Assembly (NCBI GenBank): GCA_016711325.1
Contig: JADJTH010000008.1
Location: 620,001-684,000 of the forward strand
Length of the DNA stretch: 64,000 nucleotides
Source of the DNA: Nigerium sp.
Lineage (GTDB): Bacteria; Actinomycetota; Actinomycetes; Propionibacteriales; Propionibacteriaceae
Direction: 5' to 3'
The notes below the pieces were generated by a model. That model was given only the letters and a program-made list of their open reading frames with translations, did not search any database and was not told where the DNA came from. Positions 9,993-18,280 of the stretch are shown piece after piece; position 1 is the first letter of the stretch, and each line of letters begins with the position of its first letter. A program made the translations under genes and the position numbers.

Positions 9993-11423
9993 GTGAGAAG
10001 GGTCGACCACACGGAGGCCGAGCAGATCATGCGGGCGGCAGGCTGCATCCCGCTGGTGCCCTATCCAGGGTCCGGAGTCCCCTGGCCTTGCATCCATGAG
10101 CCCTGCGGGAGACAGATCGCGCCGCTCTTCAGCAACGTTCGAAAGCGAGGTCGGGCATGCCGCGCTTGCGCTGGGGACGCCCGAGGGGTGGCCAGAAAGC
10201 TCCAACACGCAGACGAAGCAGTGGAGCTGATGCGCGCCGCCAGCTTCGAACCACTGGAGCCCTACCCCGGCAGCGACAGACCTTGGCAGTGCATCCACGA
10301 GCCGTGCGGAGACGTGCGGACCCCCACCCTCAACACCATTCGAGCGCACGGCACAGCGTGTCGTCCTTGCTCGAATCTGGCCGCTGGCCGCGCTTTCTGG
10401 ACGGCCGAGTCTGCCGAACGCGTCTTCCGCGAGGCCGGGCTGGAGCCGCTCGAACCATGGCCAGGATCGTCTTCGCTCCCGTGGAGGGCACGTCACGCGC
10501 CATGTGGGCGTGTCGTTTCGCCCAGGCTCGGAAACATCGCTGCGGGCCAAGGCCCTTGCCGCGAGTGTGGCCAAGAGGCGAGCCACGAAGCGCTGCGCAA
10601 AGACCATGCAGAGGCCGCGGTAGTGATGCGCGCCGCCGGGCTGGAACCGTTGGAACTGTTTCCAGGAGTCGACCATCCGTGGCGTTGCAGGCACGAGCCG
10701 TGCGGCGCTGAAGTGAGTCCGACCTTCACCAACATCAAGCGAGGCCAGGGCGGTTGCGTGGAATGCGCAGCTCGCGCCGCGGCCGTGCGGCTGCTGATGC
10801 CCGAGGAAGAAGCCCGTTCGATCATGGCTGGCCACGACTTGGAGCCGCTGGAGCCGTATCCGGGAAGCGGCAAACCCTGGCAGTGTCGGCACTCGTGCGG
10901 CAAGATCGTCACCCCAACGCTCACCAATGTCAGCGTTGGCAAGGGCGTCTGCAGGTACTGCAACAGCGCCTTCCCCTACGACGGCCCAGCCATGCTCTAC
11001 CTCGTCGTCGATCGCGACGCCGTCAAGATCGGCTGTTGCAGCCGGCACGGCCGCCGCCTAGACGAACACCGGCGGTTCGGGTGGGAGGTGGCTTGGAGCA
11101 TTGACTGCCCGACCGGCGACGAGGCCTACAACCTTGAACAGGCCGTGATCGCCTGGTGGCGCGAAGACCTGGGACTGCAGCCAGCCCGAGACTCTGTGGA
11201 CATGCCGCAGTTCGGCTACACCGAGACTGCCGCCTGGGTTGAGATGCGCCCTCGGCAGGTTCTGGACAAGGTCCGCGAGCTCGCTGATGAGTCCGGGTTA
11301 CCGGCCCACACGGTTCGATCGACGGAGTTCCTTACAACTCGTCCCAGCGTTCCGGCGAGTCACCTCGGCGTGAGAGCCCGAGCCCGCCAGCCGTTGCCAA
11401 GGCAGGACGCGCTTGAGTTCTGA
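9993..11423 (+). CDS. Five-repeat zinc-ribbon protein with GIY-YIG-like C-terminal domain
   Basis: About 476 aa. It holds five tandem repeats of about 65 residues, each with a helix like EAxxxMRAAG, then LEPLEPYPGS, PWQCxHEPCG and a closing CxxC. The third repeat has lost the first cysteine (RARHAPCG) and the fifth is shorter (CRHSCGK). The last 150 residues read MLYLVV, AVKIGCC and RRLDEH, resembling T5orf172/MUG113-type GIY-YIG nuclease domains. The repeats probably bind zinc and nucleic acid, as in other actinobacterial proteins with this layout. I chose GTG 9993 because GGGGGGAG lies about 8 bp upstream; TTG 9942 is an in-frame alternative. It follows DUF499 by about 70 bp in the same direction. 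Its last 64 bases overlap the 3' end of the convergent gene. Confidence 0.75.
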   Translation: MRRVDHTEAEQIMRAAGCIPLVPYPGSGVPWPCIHEPCGRQIAPLFSNVRKRGRACRACAGDARGVARKLQHADEAVELMRAASFEPLEPYPGSDRPWQCIHEPCGDVRTPTLNTIRAHGTACRPCSNLAAGRAFWTAESAERVFREAGLEPLEPWPGSSSLPWRARHAPCGRVVSPRLGNIAAGQGPCRECGQEASHEALRKDHAEAAVVMRAAGLEPLELFPGVDHPWRCRHEPCGAEVSPTFTNIKRGQGGCVECAARAAAVRLLMPEEEARSIMAGHDLEPLEPYPGSGKPWQCRHSCGKIVTPTLTNVSVGKGVCRYCNSAFPYDGPAMLYLVVDRDAVKIGCCSRHGRRLDEHRRFGWEVAWSIDCPTGDEAYNLEQAVIAWWREDLGLQPARDSVDMPQFGYTETAAWVEMRPRQVLDKVRELADESGLPAHTVRSTEFLTTRPSVPASHLGVRARARQPLPRQDALEF

Positions 11424-12220
11424 ACCTTCGTCTTGCTCTGCGGCGACTGCTCGAAGGGCACATTGAGGGCGGTGGCGGTGGCCGATCCATCAAGATGACG
11501 GAACCACGAACGCCGCCAGCGCGGCATCAGGTACGACAGAACGATGAAGACCCCGATGATGATCGGCGACGGCCAGCGTCCGGCCTGGGCTTCGAGGACG
11601 ACGGCGATGGTGCCGACGATCGCCCGGGTGCGCCAGGCGAACTGGACGAGCGGGATCCAGGCGAGGCGATGTCCGATGGTGTGGGTGATGCCGCGCATGA
11701 AGTCCCAGGGGATTGTCCAGAACGTCCAGAGCAGGTCGAAGCGGGTGTGGCCGTGGCGGAGGCGTGCGATGCCGTCGGTGATGAGGGCGGCGACCGCGTG
11801 CGCGTTGATCTGGTTGGAGCAGTAGGCGTCCACGACCTCGCGACTGAGCAGGAGGTGACGACGTCCGGCGGTCGCGATGAGTGGACGGTGGGTGACAATC
11901 CGGAGCTGGACGCCGTCTGCGTCCAGCTGGTGGGTGGCGATGCGCCATGCCACGGCCAGCCGCGGCGCCTCGGCAGGGGTGGCGCGGCAGGCCCGGAAGA
12001 GAAGCCTGACCGCGGTGTCCTCGCCAAGCCCGGCCGCGAGCAGCGGGCCGATGACCAAACCAAGGACGGTGAGTGCGAGTCCGACGATCGGCGGCAGTGC
12101 GGCGACCATCACGAGCCAGAGCAGGCTGCTGATGATGACGTCCGGGATCACGACGGCAGCCTTGAGCAGGAGACCGCTCGTGGCCTGTTGCGGGCGGCGT
12201 GGCGCGATCTGATCCTTCAT
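11360..12220 (-). CDS. M48-like membrane protein lacking the HExxH motif
   Basis: A 286-aa membrane protein. Two hydrophobic helices span about residues 18-62 and a further hydrophobic pair lies near 200-235. The middle resembles the M48/HtpX peptidase core: LLLSREVVDAY, then INAHAVAALITDGIARLRHGH. Active M48 enzymes have HExxH where this protein has ITDGIAR; only the trailing RHGH remains. It is therefore probably a non-catalytic scaffold or pseudo-peptidase. It overlaps the upstream gene by 4 bp (ATGA) and is last in a three-gene operon driven by the bipartite element at 12998-13037. That element also precedes the relaxase and secretion operon, so a conjugation role is likely. Confidence 0.65.
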   Translation of the reverse strand: MKDQIAPRRPQQATSGLLLKAAVVIPDVIISSLLWLVMVAALPPIVGLALTVLGLVIGPLLAAGLGEDTAVRLLFRACRATPAEAPRLAVAWRIATHQLDADGVQLRIVTHRPLIATAGRRHLLLSREVVDAYCSNQINAHAVAALITDGIARLRHGHTRFDLLWTFWTIPWDFMRGITHTIGHRLAWIPLVQFAWRTRAIVGTIAVVLEAQAGRWPSPIIIGVFIVLSYLMPRWRRSWFRHLDGSATATALNVPFEQSPQSKTKVQNSSASCLGNGWRARALTPR

Positions 12221-12669
12221 CGCCCGTCCCCCTCGTCGTCGAACAGGGAGTGGAGGGCGTCGTCGGTGCTGTAGCCCTGCTCGCTGATGGCGGCCTGGGC
12301 GTCCTCGAGCAGTTGGTCGAAGTCGGCTGCCTTGCGAGCAGCCCGGCAGAGCAGGCTGATGGCTTCGGCCACGGACTCGCCAGGTGCTCGGCGGTGGTCG
12401 TAGACGTCGAACGCCTCCAGCGACGCCTGGAGGCCGCGGGCGAGTTGCTCCAGTGCCTGGGGAAGCAGGTGGCCGACGCCCTTGAGGTCGCCGAGGATCC
12501 GGTAGGCGGTCGGCGCGGGGATGGGCCCGTGCAGGGTCAGGTGGTTGATGGCCCGGATCGACTCGAAGGCGACCTCGGCCCAGCCGGCGACACGTTCGCC
12601 CTCCTCGGTGTAGCCGACCAGGGTGCGGCCGCCGTAAAGCAGGTTCTCGACGTGGACTGTGGTGGTCAT
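12217..12669 (-). CDS. Hypothetical protein, middle gene of the pseudo-M48 operon
   Basis: 150 aa, soluble, mostly helical and acidic at the C-terminus, with no signal peptide or membrane span. I do not recognise the family. It opens MTTTVHVENLLYGGRTLVGY and has regular heptad-like helices around residues 60-130 (LPQALEQLARGLQASLEAF). It shares 4-bp overlaps with both neighbours, so the three genes are almost certainly translated together. Linkage to the conjugation-type promoter suggests a role in transfer or its control, but nothing in the protein itself proves that. Confidence 0.7.
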   Translation of the reverse strand: MTTTVHVENLLYGGRTLVGYTEEGERVAGWAEVAFESIRAINHLTLHGPIPAPTAYRILGDLKGVGHLLPQALEQLARGLQASLEAFDVYDHRRAPGESVAEAISLLCRAARKAADFDQLLEDAQAAISEQGYSTDDALHSLFDDEGDGR

Positions 12670-12971
12670 GATCCGGCTCCGTCCTGGTCGAGCTCGGCGA
12701 GGCGGGTGGCTTCCTTGAGGGTGGTTTCGCCGTCGGTCCAGGTGACGACGTCGGGGAGCGTGAGCCCTTCGGTCAGCATGGCCCGGATGGCGGCGCCTGC
12801 CCGTCGTTCGAGGGCATCGCGTTCGGCGAGGGTGACCATCAGGGTCAGGGCGGCGGCGTCGAGCCGCTTGTCCCGCTCGGCGGTCTTCGCCCGTCGCCGC
12901 GCCTGCGCGGCCACCGCAGCCTGCCGCGCTGCTTGACGGATCGACTGCTCCCCGGACTTCGTGTCGGTCAT
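12666..12971 (-). CDS. Small helical protein, first gene of the pseudo-M48 operon
   Basis: 101 aa, starting MTDTKSGEQSIRQAARQ. The start is ATG at 12971, with GGGAG about 8 bp upstream; upstream in-frame codons would run through the promoter element and look non-coding. The N-terminal half is very basic (RQAARQAAVAAQARRRAKTAERDKR would form an Arg/Lys-rich helix), suggesting nucleic acid binding or a coiled coil. The second half contains LTLPDVVTWTDGETTLKEA. The family is not recognised. Its leader carries the bipartite element shared with the relaxase and secretion operons. Confidence 0.7.
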   Translation of the reverse strand: MTDTKSGEQSIRQAARQAAVAAQARRRAKTAERDKRLDAAALTLMVTLAERDALERRAGAAIRAMLTEGLTLPDVVTWTDGETTLKEATRLAELDQDGAGS

Positions 12972-12997
12972 CGTGTGGCTCCCTTGGTGAGTCCTCT

Positions 12998-13037
12998 CAC
13001 TATCCAGAAGTGAGTCGAAGGGCCCTCCACGGACACC
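12998..13037 (-). promoter_or_regulatory. Bipartite conjugation-type promoter/operator, copy A
   Basis: Read on the minus strand: GGTGTCCGTGGAGGG, 11 nt, ACTTCTGGATAGTG. Both halves are identical to copy B at 18281-18320. It lies 26 bp upstream of the ATG at 12971. If TGGATA is the -10, a TGGAGG hexamer lies 17 bp upstream as a possible -35. It could instead be an activator or repressor site. Confidence 0.75.
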
Positions 13038-13120
13038 GGACGGGCACGAACTTCCCCGGACGGCTCGCGGAGGGGGCGTGGCAGACTGACGGTCGTCCAA
13101 ACCGACCGGGAGGGGTTCAC

Positions 13121-14395
13121 GTGGGATCGTTGGCCGACGACGTGCTCCCCCTGGTCCGAACCCGGACCGACCTGCACCGCTGGAGCGCCGCCAACACGTA
13201 CGGCCACGGCGTCCACCAAGCGGTCGCCCTGCTGCGGGCAGCCGCCCAGACCCAGCCGGCAGCCGACGTGTTGGCGGTGACCCAGCGTGCACTGGCGAGC
13301 GCGTTGAAGGCGATCGCCCGCGCCGACGACTCCAGCGGCATCATCGGCGACGCGATCAAGGACCTCCTCGCCCTGCACGCCGACCTCACCAACGCCGCTC
13401 CTCCCCCACCGGCCCGCCTGGTGGCGTGGATGATCGACTTCCAGTTCGAAGGCGTCGTCGACTACTTCACCCTCGACCCCGCCGCCTACGGACCCGCGCT
13501 CGGCGACCGCGGGATGGCCCTCTACAAGGCCAAGCTGGCCGAGATCGCCGAGTCGGTGGGTCCGGCGCCCACCGAAGCGGAAGAACACGCGTACTGGCTG
13601 CAGCGGACGGCCGACCCCTCACTGTGGGACCAGCAGGCCGGGCGACGGCATGCCCGGTTCGTGCTGGAGTGGAACGCCCGGCGGCTGGCGGTCTGGGACC
13701 GTGACATCGACGCGATCATCGCCACCCACGCCCGCGACCGGAAGGTCGCCGCCTGGCTGGAGGACACCGCCAAGGCGTTCGCCGAGATCGGCGAGACCGA
13801 CCTGGCGATCGACTGGGCCCGGCAGGCCACCTTCTTCGACCGGGGCCACCAATCCGTCAACGCCGCCCGTCTCTGGTGCCGGCTGGTGTCCGAGCACCGG
13901 CCGGCCGAGGAGCTCGCCGGCCGGCTGGCGGTGTTCGACCGGTGGCCCACCGCGACCCACGCCGACGGCGTCCACCGTGCCGCCGGTGAGGCGTGGCCCG
14001 ACCACCGGACGCACGTCATGGACGCCCTGCGCCAGCGGCCGCGGGAGGCCGTGTCGTTCGCCCTGCACACCCTGGACGACGTCCAGTTGGCGTGGGAGCT
14101 CGCCCATTCCCTCGGCCTTGACGAGCCCGGCCTGTGGGGAACCCTGGCTGACCGCTACGAGAAGGTCGACCCGCTCGCCGTCGTGCCCCTCCACACCCGG
14201 CAGGTGCTCGACCACCTCGAGCACGCCGACGCCCAGCACTACCGCGCCGCCGCCCGGAAGCTCGCGCACCTGCGCGCACTCACCCGCGACACCGAGATGG
14301 CCGACAGCATCGACGCCCTCATCGCCGAACTCCGGGACGCGCACCGCCGGCGTCCGCGGTTGCAGCAGGAGTTCACCCGGGCTGGTCTCCCCTGA
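13121..14395 (+). CDS. Helical-repeat protein, DUF6880/SWIM-associated type
   Basis: 424 aa, alpha-helical, with TPR-like stretches (AFAEIGETDLAIDWARQATFF; VAAWLEDTAKAF). The C-terminus, with YRAAARKLAHLRAL and HRRRPRLQQEF, resembles the C-terminal half of actinobacterial SWIM zinc-finger or DUF6880 proteins; the SWIM zinc finger itself is absent. GTG 13121 is chosen because GGGAGGGG lies just upstream and the 37 upstream codons cover promoter copy A, which points the other way. No signal peptide is visible. The function is unknown; a protein-interaction role is likely. Confidence 0.7.
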   Translation: MGSLADDVLPLVRTRTDLHRWSAANTYGHGVHQAVALLRAAAQTQPAADVLAVTQRALASALKAIARADDSSGIIGDAIKDLLALHADLTNAAPPPPARLVAWMIDFQFEGVVDYFTLDPAAYGPALGDRGMALYKAKLAEIAESVGPAPTEAEEHAYWLQRTADPSLWDQQAGRRHARFVLEWNARRLAVWDRDIDAIIATHARDRKVAAWLEDTAKAFAEIGETDLAIDWARQATFFDRGHQSVNAARLWCRLVSEHRPAEELAGRLAVFDRWPTATHADGVHRAAGEAWPDHRTHVMDALRQRPREAVSFALHTLDDVQLAWELAHSLGLDEPGLWGTLADRYEKVDPLAVVPLHTRQVLDHLEHADAQHYRAAARKLAHLRALTRDTEMADSIDALIAELRDAHRRRPRLQQEFTRAGLP

Positions 14396-14618
14396 CCCCT
14401 GGTTCCTCGGCCTCCTGCTGGACGGGACTGAGCAGTCGGCCGGCCAGCAGCTGGAGGCTGGCCTCGCCGGGGGCGTCCGACACGGCGACCCTGCCCCACC
14501 ACGTGCCATCGGCACCGGGGACCCAGGCGACCAACAGTCCAGCCTGGCGTCCCGACGGCGTCTGCACCCACACGTGACGGGCCGGATCCACCGGACGCTC
14601 GGCGGGCCTCGGCTTCAT
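14373..14618 (-). CDS. Small hypothetical protein
   Basis: 81 aa starting MKPRPAERPVDPARHVWVQ. It contains a compact beta-rich stretch (GLLVAWVPGADGTWWGRVAV) as in small actinobacterial proteins encoded beside housekeeping genes. The upstream in-frame extension to 14735 has poor composition, so ATG 14618 is preferred. Its 3' end overlaps the convergent gene by 23 bp. Function is not recognised. Confidence 0.5.
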   Translation of the reverse strand: MKPRPAERPVDPARHVWVQTPSGRQAGLLVAWVPGADGTWWGRVAVSDAPGEASLQLLAGRLLSPVQQEAEEPGVRGDQPG

Positions 14619-14860
14619 AGCCGCCACGCGTTGGCCGAGCGTCCCGAACTCGGAACCGATCCTGGTCGACACATGACTCAAGGTAACCACGCAGTCTGAC
14701 GTTCCTTCACACGGGGCGCTGTCCGACCGCGCCACGACACTGCGTGGGCGGTCTCGTGGGGTGCGACCCGGTTCCGCAGTCCGGGAGGCGTACTTGCGGG
14801 GGCGTCCACTGTGACGGCTTGTCCAGCTGACAAGCGCGGGAGTTCGTTAGGGTGGCGAGC

Positions 14861-15850
14861 GTGCAGGTGACGCGATGGCGCCGCTACGGCAAGGACAGGC
14901 TGTACGTCAAGGACGTCGACGGTCATGACCTCGGCTGGTGGGACCTGGTGGCGAACACCGCCCACCCGACCACGGACGAGACCGAGCAGGCGCTCCGCGA
15001 GACGGTGGCGGCTTGGCAGACGACAGCGGGCTCACCGGGCACCGAGCCGGGCCCGTCGCGGGACATCCGGGAGACCGCCCCGATCCCCGAGCTGACCCCG
15101 GACCGGGTCCGCGGCCCCGACTTCCTGCCCCCCGAATCAGGACCGTCCGCGTCCCAGCTGGTCTGGCCCGGGCCCGTCGAGGAGGAGGTGCCCCCACTCG
15201 AGTTCCCGCCGCCGCAGGGCCCCCCGGTCACCGACCTGGCCTACAACGGTCCGGGTGAACAACTGGCCGACAAGGTCGCGGCGGCCCGCGAGGCAGGCGA
15301 ACGTCCCACGTTGTGGCGACGCTTCTGGTTAGGCAAGAACGCCTACTCGACCTGGGAGCGCGGTGCGATCGGGGAACGGCTGGTCGCCGAGCATCTGTCC
15401 CGACTGGCACAGGCCGATCCCCGTTGGGGTTTCATCAACTCGATCCCCGTCAGCGACGAGGTCGACATCGACGTGTTCGCCGTGGGGCCGGGCGGGGTGT
15501 TCACGATCAACGCCAAGTACCACCGCGGAGCCCGGATCTGGGTGGGCGGCGACACGCTCATGGTCAACGGCACACGACAGCCCTACGTGCGCAACAGCAG
15601 GCACGAGGCCCGGAAGGCGTCCCGGTTGCTGACCCGCGCCACCGGCGAGACCGTCCGCGTCCAGGGCATCGTCGTCCCGGTCGACGCGAACGCGTTCACC
15701 GTCAAGAACCAGCCCGCCGACGTCCACGTCATCAACCGCTCCCGACTCAACGACTACCTGCGATCCCGCCCCGAGATCCTCGGCCCCGACCTGGTGGCGC
15801 ACGTCTACCACGCCGCCCGCCTGAGCAGCACCTGGCTCCCCTCGTCCTGA
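14861..15850 (+). CDS. NERD-domain (nuclease-related) protein
   Basis: About 329 aa. A basic, WRRYG-containing N-terminus is followed by a Pro-rich linker and then the NERD fold from about residue 165: ERGAIGERLVAEHL, VDIDVFAVGPGGVFTINAKYH, IVVPVD. NERD domains belong to the restriction-endonuclease-like group; here the ExK-type position reads NAK in FTINAKYH, as in many family members. Similar stand-alone actinobacterial genes are often chromosomal. The start is GTG 14861 with AGGGTGG upstream; GTG 14852 is possible. The substrate is unknown. Confidence 0.8.
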   Translation: MQVTRWRRYGKDRLYVKDVDGHDLGWWDLVANTAHPTTDETEQALRETVAAWQTTAGSPGTEPGPSRDIRETAPIPELTPDRVRGPDFLPPESGPSASQLVWPGPVEEEVPPLEFPPPQGPPVTDLAYNGPGEQLADKVAAAREAGERPTLWRRFWLGKNAYSTWERGAIGERLVAEHLSRLAQADPRWGFINSIPVSDEVDIDVFAVGPGGVFTINAKYHRGARIWVGGDTLMVNGTRQPYVRNSRHEARKASRLLTRATGETVRVQGIVVPVDANAFTVKNQPADVHVINRSRLNDYLRSRPEILGPDLVAHVYHAARLSSTWLPSS

Positions 15851-15927
15851 CCCGGGACGCCGACCGCCCCACCTCCTACGGTGGAGTCAGCGCGGCGCGC
15901 GACCCGGCAGGCAGGTGAGGGAGAGGG

Positions 15928-16230
15928 ATGGCGATGGAGAACCTGACGTTCACCAGCACGCTGTGGCGCTGGGAGGCCCAGGACGCCTGGCGGTTCGTCA
16001 CCGTCCCGGCTGACCTGACCGACGCCATCCGCCTGGGTGCCGGCCCTCCCCGCGGGTTCGGCTCGGTCCGCGTCGAGGCCACGGTCGGCGCCACGACGTG
16101 GCGGACGTCGGTGTTCCCCGACTCCCACCGCGGCAGCTTCGTCCTGCCCGTCAAGAAGGCTGTCCGCCGGGCCGAGGACCTCGACGACGGCGACCAGGTC
16201 ACCGTCACCCTCCGCCTCCTCGACCAGTAG
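15928..16230 (+). CDS. DUF1905 domain protein
   Basis: 100 aa, a single DUF1905 beta-barrel-like domain: TLWRWEAQDAWRFVTVP, then GFGSVRVEATVGATTWRTSVFP and LPVKKAVRRAEDL. The length matches stand-alone members. GAGGGAGAGG lies just before ATG 15928. The family occurs alone or fused to YdeI-like regions; its biochemical role is not established. It lies 77 bp after the NERD gene, probably with its own promoter. Confidence 0.85.
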   Translation: MAMENLTFTSTLWRWEAQDAWRFVTVPADLTDAIRLGAGPPRGFGSVRVEATVGATTWRTSVFPDSHRGSFVLPVKKAVRRAEDLDDGDQVTVTLRLLDQ

Positions 16231-16339
16231 GGGGCCGTGCTGGGTCGCAGCGCCTTGGCGCCGGCGCCGGCCCCGGAATAGTTGAACCGGCAACCGAGTT
16301 GTGGGGTGTAGCGACCGCTCGGGTGAAGGGAACACGCAC

Positions 16340-16984
16340 ATGGCACACATCACCGTCCTCGGAGGAACCGGCTACGGCGGCAGCGCCGTCGTCCGCGAGG
16401 CTGCGCGGCGTGGGCACCAGGTGCTCGCCGTCAGCCGCACCGCACCCACCGACCCGACACCCGGCGTCACCTACCTGACCGGTTCGGTGCTGGACGCCGA
16501 CGTGCTCCAGCGCGCTGTCGCCGGCGCCGACGTCGTGTTCGAGGCACTCTCCCCTCGCGGCGACATGGCCGGCCAGGTCGAGGGCGTCTTCGAAGCCCTG
16601 GTCGCCCTCGCCCGTCAGCACGGCGTCCGGCTCGGCGTCCTCGGGGGCGCCTCGTCCCTGCTCGTCTCGGAAGGCGGGCCGCGGCTCATCGACGTGACGC
16701 CGATGCCCCCCGAGGTCCGCCCCGAAGCAGACCTCGGCATCCACAAGCTCGAGACCCTGCAGCAGTCCCCCGACGACCTGGACTGGTTCTACGTCAGCCC
16801 CGCGGCCGAGTTCGGTGCCTGGGTGCCCAGCACCGAGACCGGCGCCTACCGGACCAGCGACGACGTCCTCCTGCGCGGACCCGACGGCACCTCCCAGATC
16901 TCTGCGGCCGACCTCGCCCTTGCTGTCCTCGACGAGATCGAGCACCCCAACCACCAGCGGCGCCGCTTCCACGTCGCCCACTGA
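16340..16984 (+). CDS. NAD(P)-binding oxidoreductase (NmrA-like atypical SDR)
   Basis: 214 aa. ATG 16340 starts MAHITVLGGTGYGG, a Rossmann GxxGxxG loop at residues 8-14; the 13 upstream codons are unlikely to be coding. A following VRRGHQVLAVSRT-type stretch fits NAD(P)H discrimination. The downstream DWFYVSPAAEFGAW and LALAVLDEIE fit the YwnB/NmrA-like NAD(P)H-binding group. It probably reduces a small molecule or senses the redox cofactor. Substrate not predictable. Confidence 0.82.
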   Translation: MAHITVLGGTGYGGSAVVREAARRGHQVLAVSRTAPTDPTPGVTYLTGSVLDADVLQRAVAGADVVFEALSPRGDMAGQVEGVFEALVALARQHGVRLGVLGGASSLLVSEGGPRLIDVTPMPPEVRPEADLGIHKLETLQQSPDDLDWFYVSPAAEFGAWVPSTETGAYRTSDDVLLRGPDGTSQISAADLALAVLDEIEHPNHQRRRFHVAH

Positions 16985-17070
16985 GCCACCCGTTCACCGC
17001 GGATCGACGTCGTCGAACGGCTACCGATGGCGTCGACGAACGGCCTTGACCGGCTCGATAAGATGTCCTT

Positions 17071-17544
17071 ATGAGCTTGGTGGTGGAGTATCGCAGCGCG
17101 CGGCATCAGGAGGAGGTCGCGAAGCTCCGGCGCGCGCTGGCGTTGCGTGCCCTGGTCGCCGCCGGCTCCAGCCAGCGTGAGATCGCGGAGGTTCTGGGCG
17201 TCAGCCAGCCGGCGGTCAGCCAGCAGCTCAAGGCCGCGCAGTCAGTCGCCACGGTGCACCCTGAGACCCTCCTCGAGGCTGCGGCGCCGATCCTGGTCGA
17301 CGTCGCTCGGACTCGAAGGTTCGACCGGTTGGCCGTGTTCGGGTCCGTGGCCCGACGACAGGCCCGTTCAGACTCTGACATCGACCTGCTCGTCGAAGCA
17401 CCCGCCGATGCCGGCATCAAGGACGTCCTCGCCCTCCGCGGCACGTTTCAGGCGATCCTGGGTCGCCCGGTCGACCTGGTGACCTACGCCGGACTGCGGG
17501 CTGGCCTCGACGACGACGTCCGACGCGAGGCGGTGCTGCTGTGA
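17071..17544 (+). CDS. mntA: MntA-type antitoxin: HTH plus minimal nucleotidyltransferase
   Basis: 157 aa. Residues 20-55 form a helix-turn-helix (SQREIAEVLGVSQPAVSQQL), a common N-terminal fusion. Residues 85-157 hold a minimal nucleotidyltransferase with GSVARRQARSDSDIDLLVE, the GSxxR and SDxD metal/nucleotide motifs. In MntA-HepT pairs this enzyme AMPylates the HEPN toxin next to its active site and silences it. Its TGA overlaps the ATG of hepT by one base, the usual order. The HTH suggests operon autoregulation. All catalytic residues are present. Confidence 0.88.
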   Translation: MSLVVEYRSARHQEEVAKLRRALALRALVAAGSSQREIAEVLGVSQPAVSQQLKAAQSVATVHPETLLEAAAPILVDVARTRRFDRLAVFGSVARRQARSDSDIDLLVEAPADAGIKDVLALRGTFQAILGRPVDLVTYAGLRAGLDDDVRREAVLL

Positions 17545-17916
17545 TGGATCGCAAGGTCGCCAAGGACCTCCTCCACGTCCGCGACTGGCTCGATCGCGTG
17601 CACGACATCGTCAGCCGCGGTCAGGACGTCTACGCCGAGGACGCCGCTACTCCAAGAAGCTGGCGACTCGCTGATGATGAAGCTCGGCGAGGCGGCCAGC
17701 AGACTGGCCCGGGCCAACGTCGAGCCGCCCCCAGGAGTCGCGCGGTCCGATGCCATTGCCAACCGCAACTGGCTGATCCACCAGTACGACCAGATCGACC
17801 GAGGGCTCACGTGGGTGACGCTCACCCGCGACCTCCCCGGATGGCGAGCCGTCCTCGAGGCACTGTTCAACCGGGCTCAGCGTGCGTTGGCGTCCGAGCA
17901 TTCCGACGCCGGCTGA
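17544..17916 (+). pseudogene. hepT: HepT-type HEPN RNase toxin, frameshifted
   Basis: The first part (MDRKVAKDLLHVRDWLDRV) reads from ATG 17544. The second part (QEAGDSLMMKLGEAASRLAR, then RNWLIHQY, the HepT Rx4HxY active site) is in the next frame. Removing one base in GACGCCGCTAC near 17642-17650 joins them into a 123-aa protein of normal HepT length. As read, the toxin is inactive because the active site lies after the shift. The antitoxin gene is intact, which is the viable combination. The site is not a homopolymer, so this could be a real mutation. Confidence 0.85.
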
Positions 17917-18140
17917 TCAGCGCGAGTAGCTGACCCTCACCCTGGGGCTCACTCGCCGTTGGGAAAATGCGAGCCCGCCCGACACTGGCGCAGGAGCCGA
18001 CCGGGCGTTCCGTGGCCCTTGCCCGGAGCGCGGCCTTCGAGAACCCCGTCGGCTCACCAACGTCAGGCCAGCCCGACCCCGGGCCACATGTCGACCCTTC
18101 ACCGACCGCAGCACGGACCTGCAACCACCCACGCTCCTCC

Positions 18141-18194
18141 GACGCCGACGCCGACGCCGACGCCGTGAACGACGACGCCGTGAACGACGACGCC
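18141..18194 (+). repeat. Short tandem repeats upstream of the relaxase
   Basis: Four copies of GACGCC (18141-18164) are followed by two copies of the 15-mer GTGAACGACGACGCC (18165-18194). The 17917-18280 stretch shows no convincing gene. It lies just upstream of the relaxase, where an origin of transfer would be expected, but no nic site can be identified. Confidence 0.7.
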
Positions 18195-18206
18195 GAGAGA
18201 AGGGCC

Positions 18207-18227
18207 AATGTCCCTCCCCAATGTCCC
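18207..18227 (+). promoter_or_regulatory. Paired AATGTCCC motifs upstream of relaxase
   Basis: AATGTCCC occurs at 18207-18214 and 18220-18227, with starts 13 bp apart, about 55 bp before promoter copy B. The same word in both orientations is clustered at 59145-59400 upstream of the HTH regulator gene. It may be a shared operator or part of oriT. Confidence 0.45.
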
Positions 18228-18280
18228 GACGTCCTCATGTGGCACACACCTAGTGCACGAGGTTGAGGAAGTTCGGCCGG

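Noticed and set aside
16257..16268. GGCGCCGGCGCC palindrome as a terminator after the DUF1905 gene
   Set aside because: It lacks a stable loop and a following T-run, and similar palindromes are common in such GC-rich DNA.
18141..18194. Possible CRISPR or iteron array
   Set aside because: Units are 6 and 15 bp and directly adjacent, with no spacers and no cas genes; it is only a short tandem repeat.
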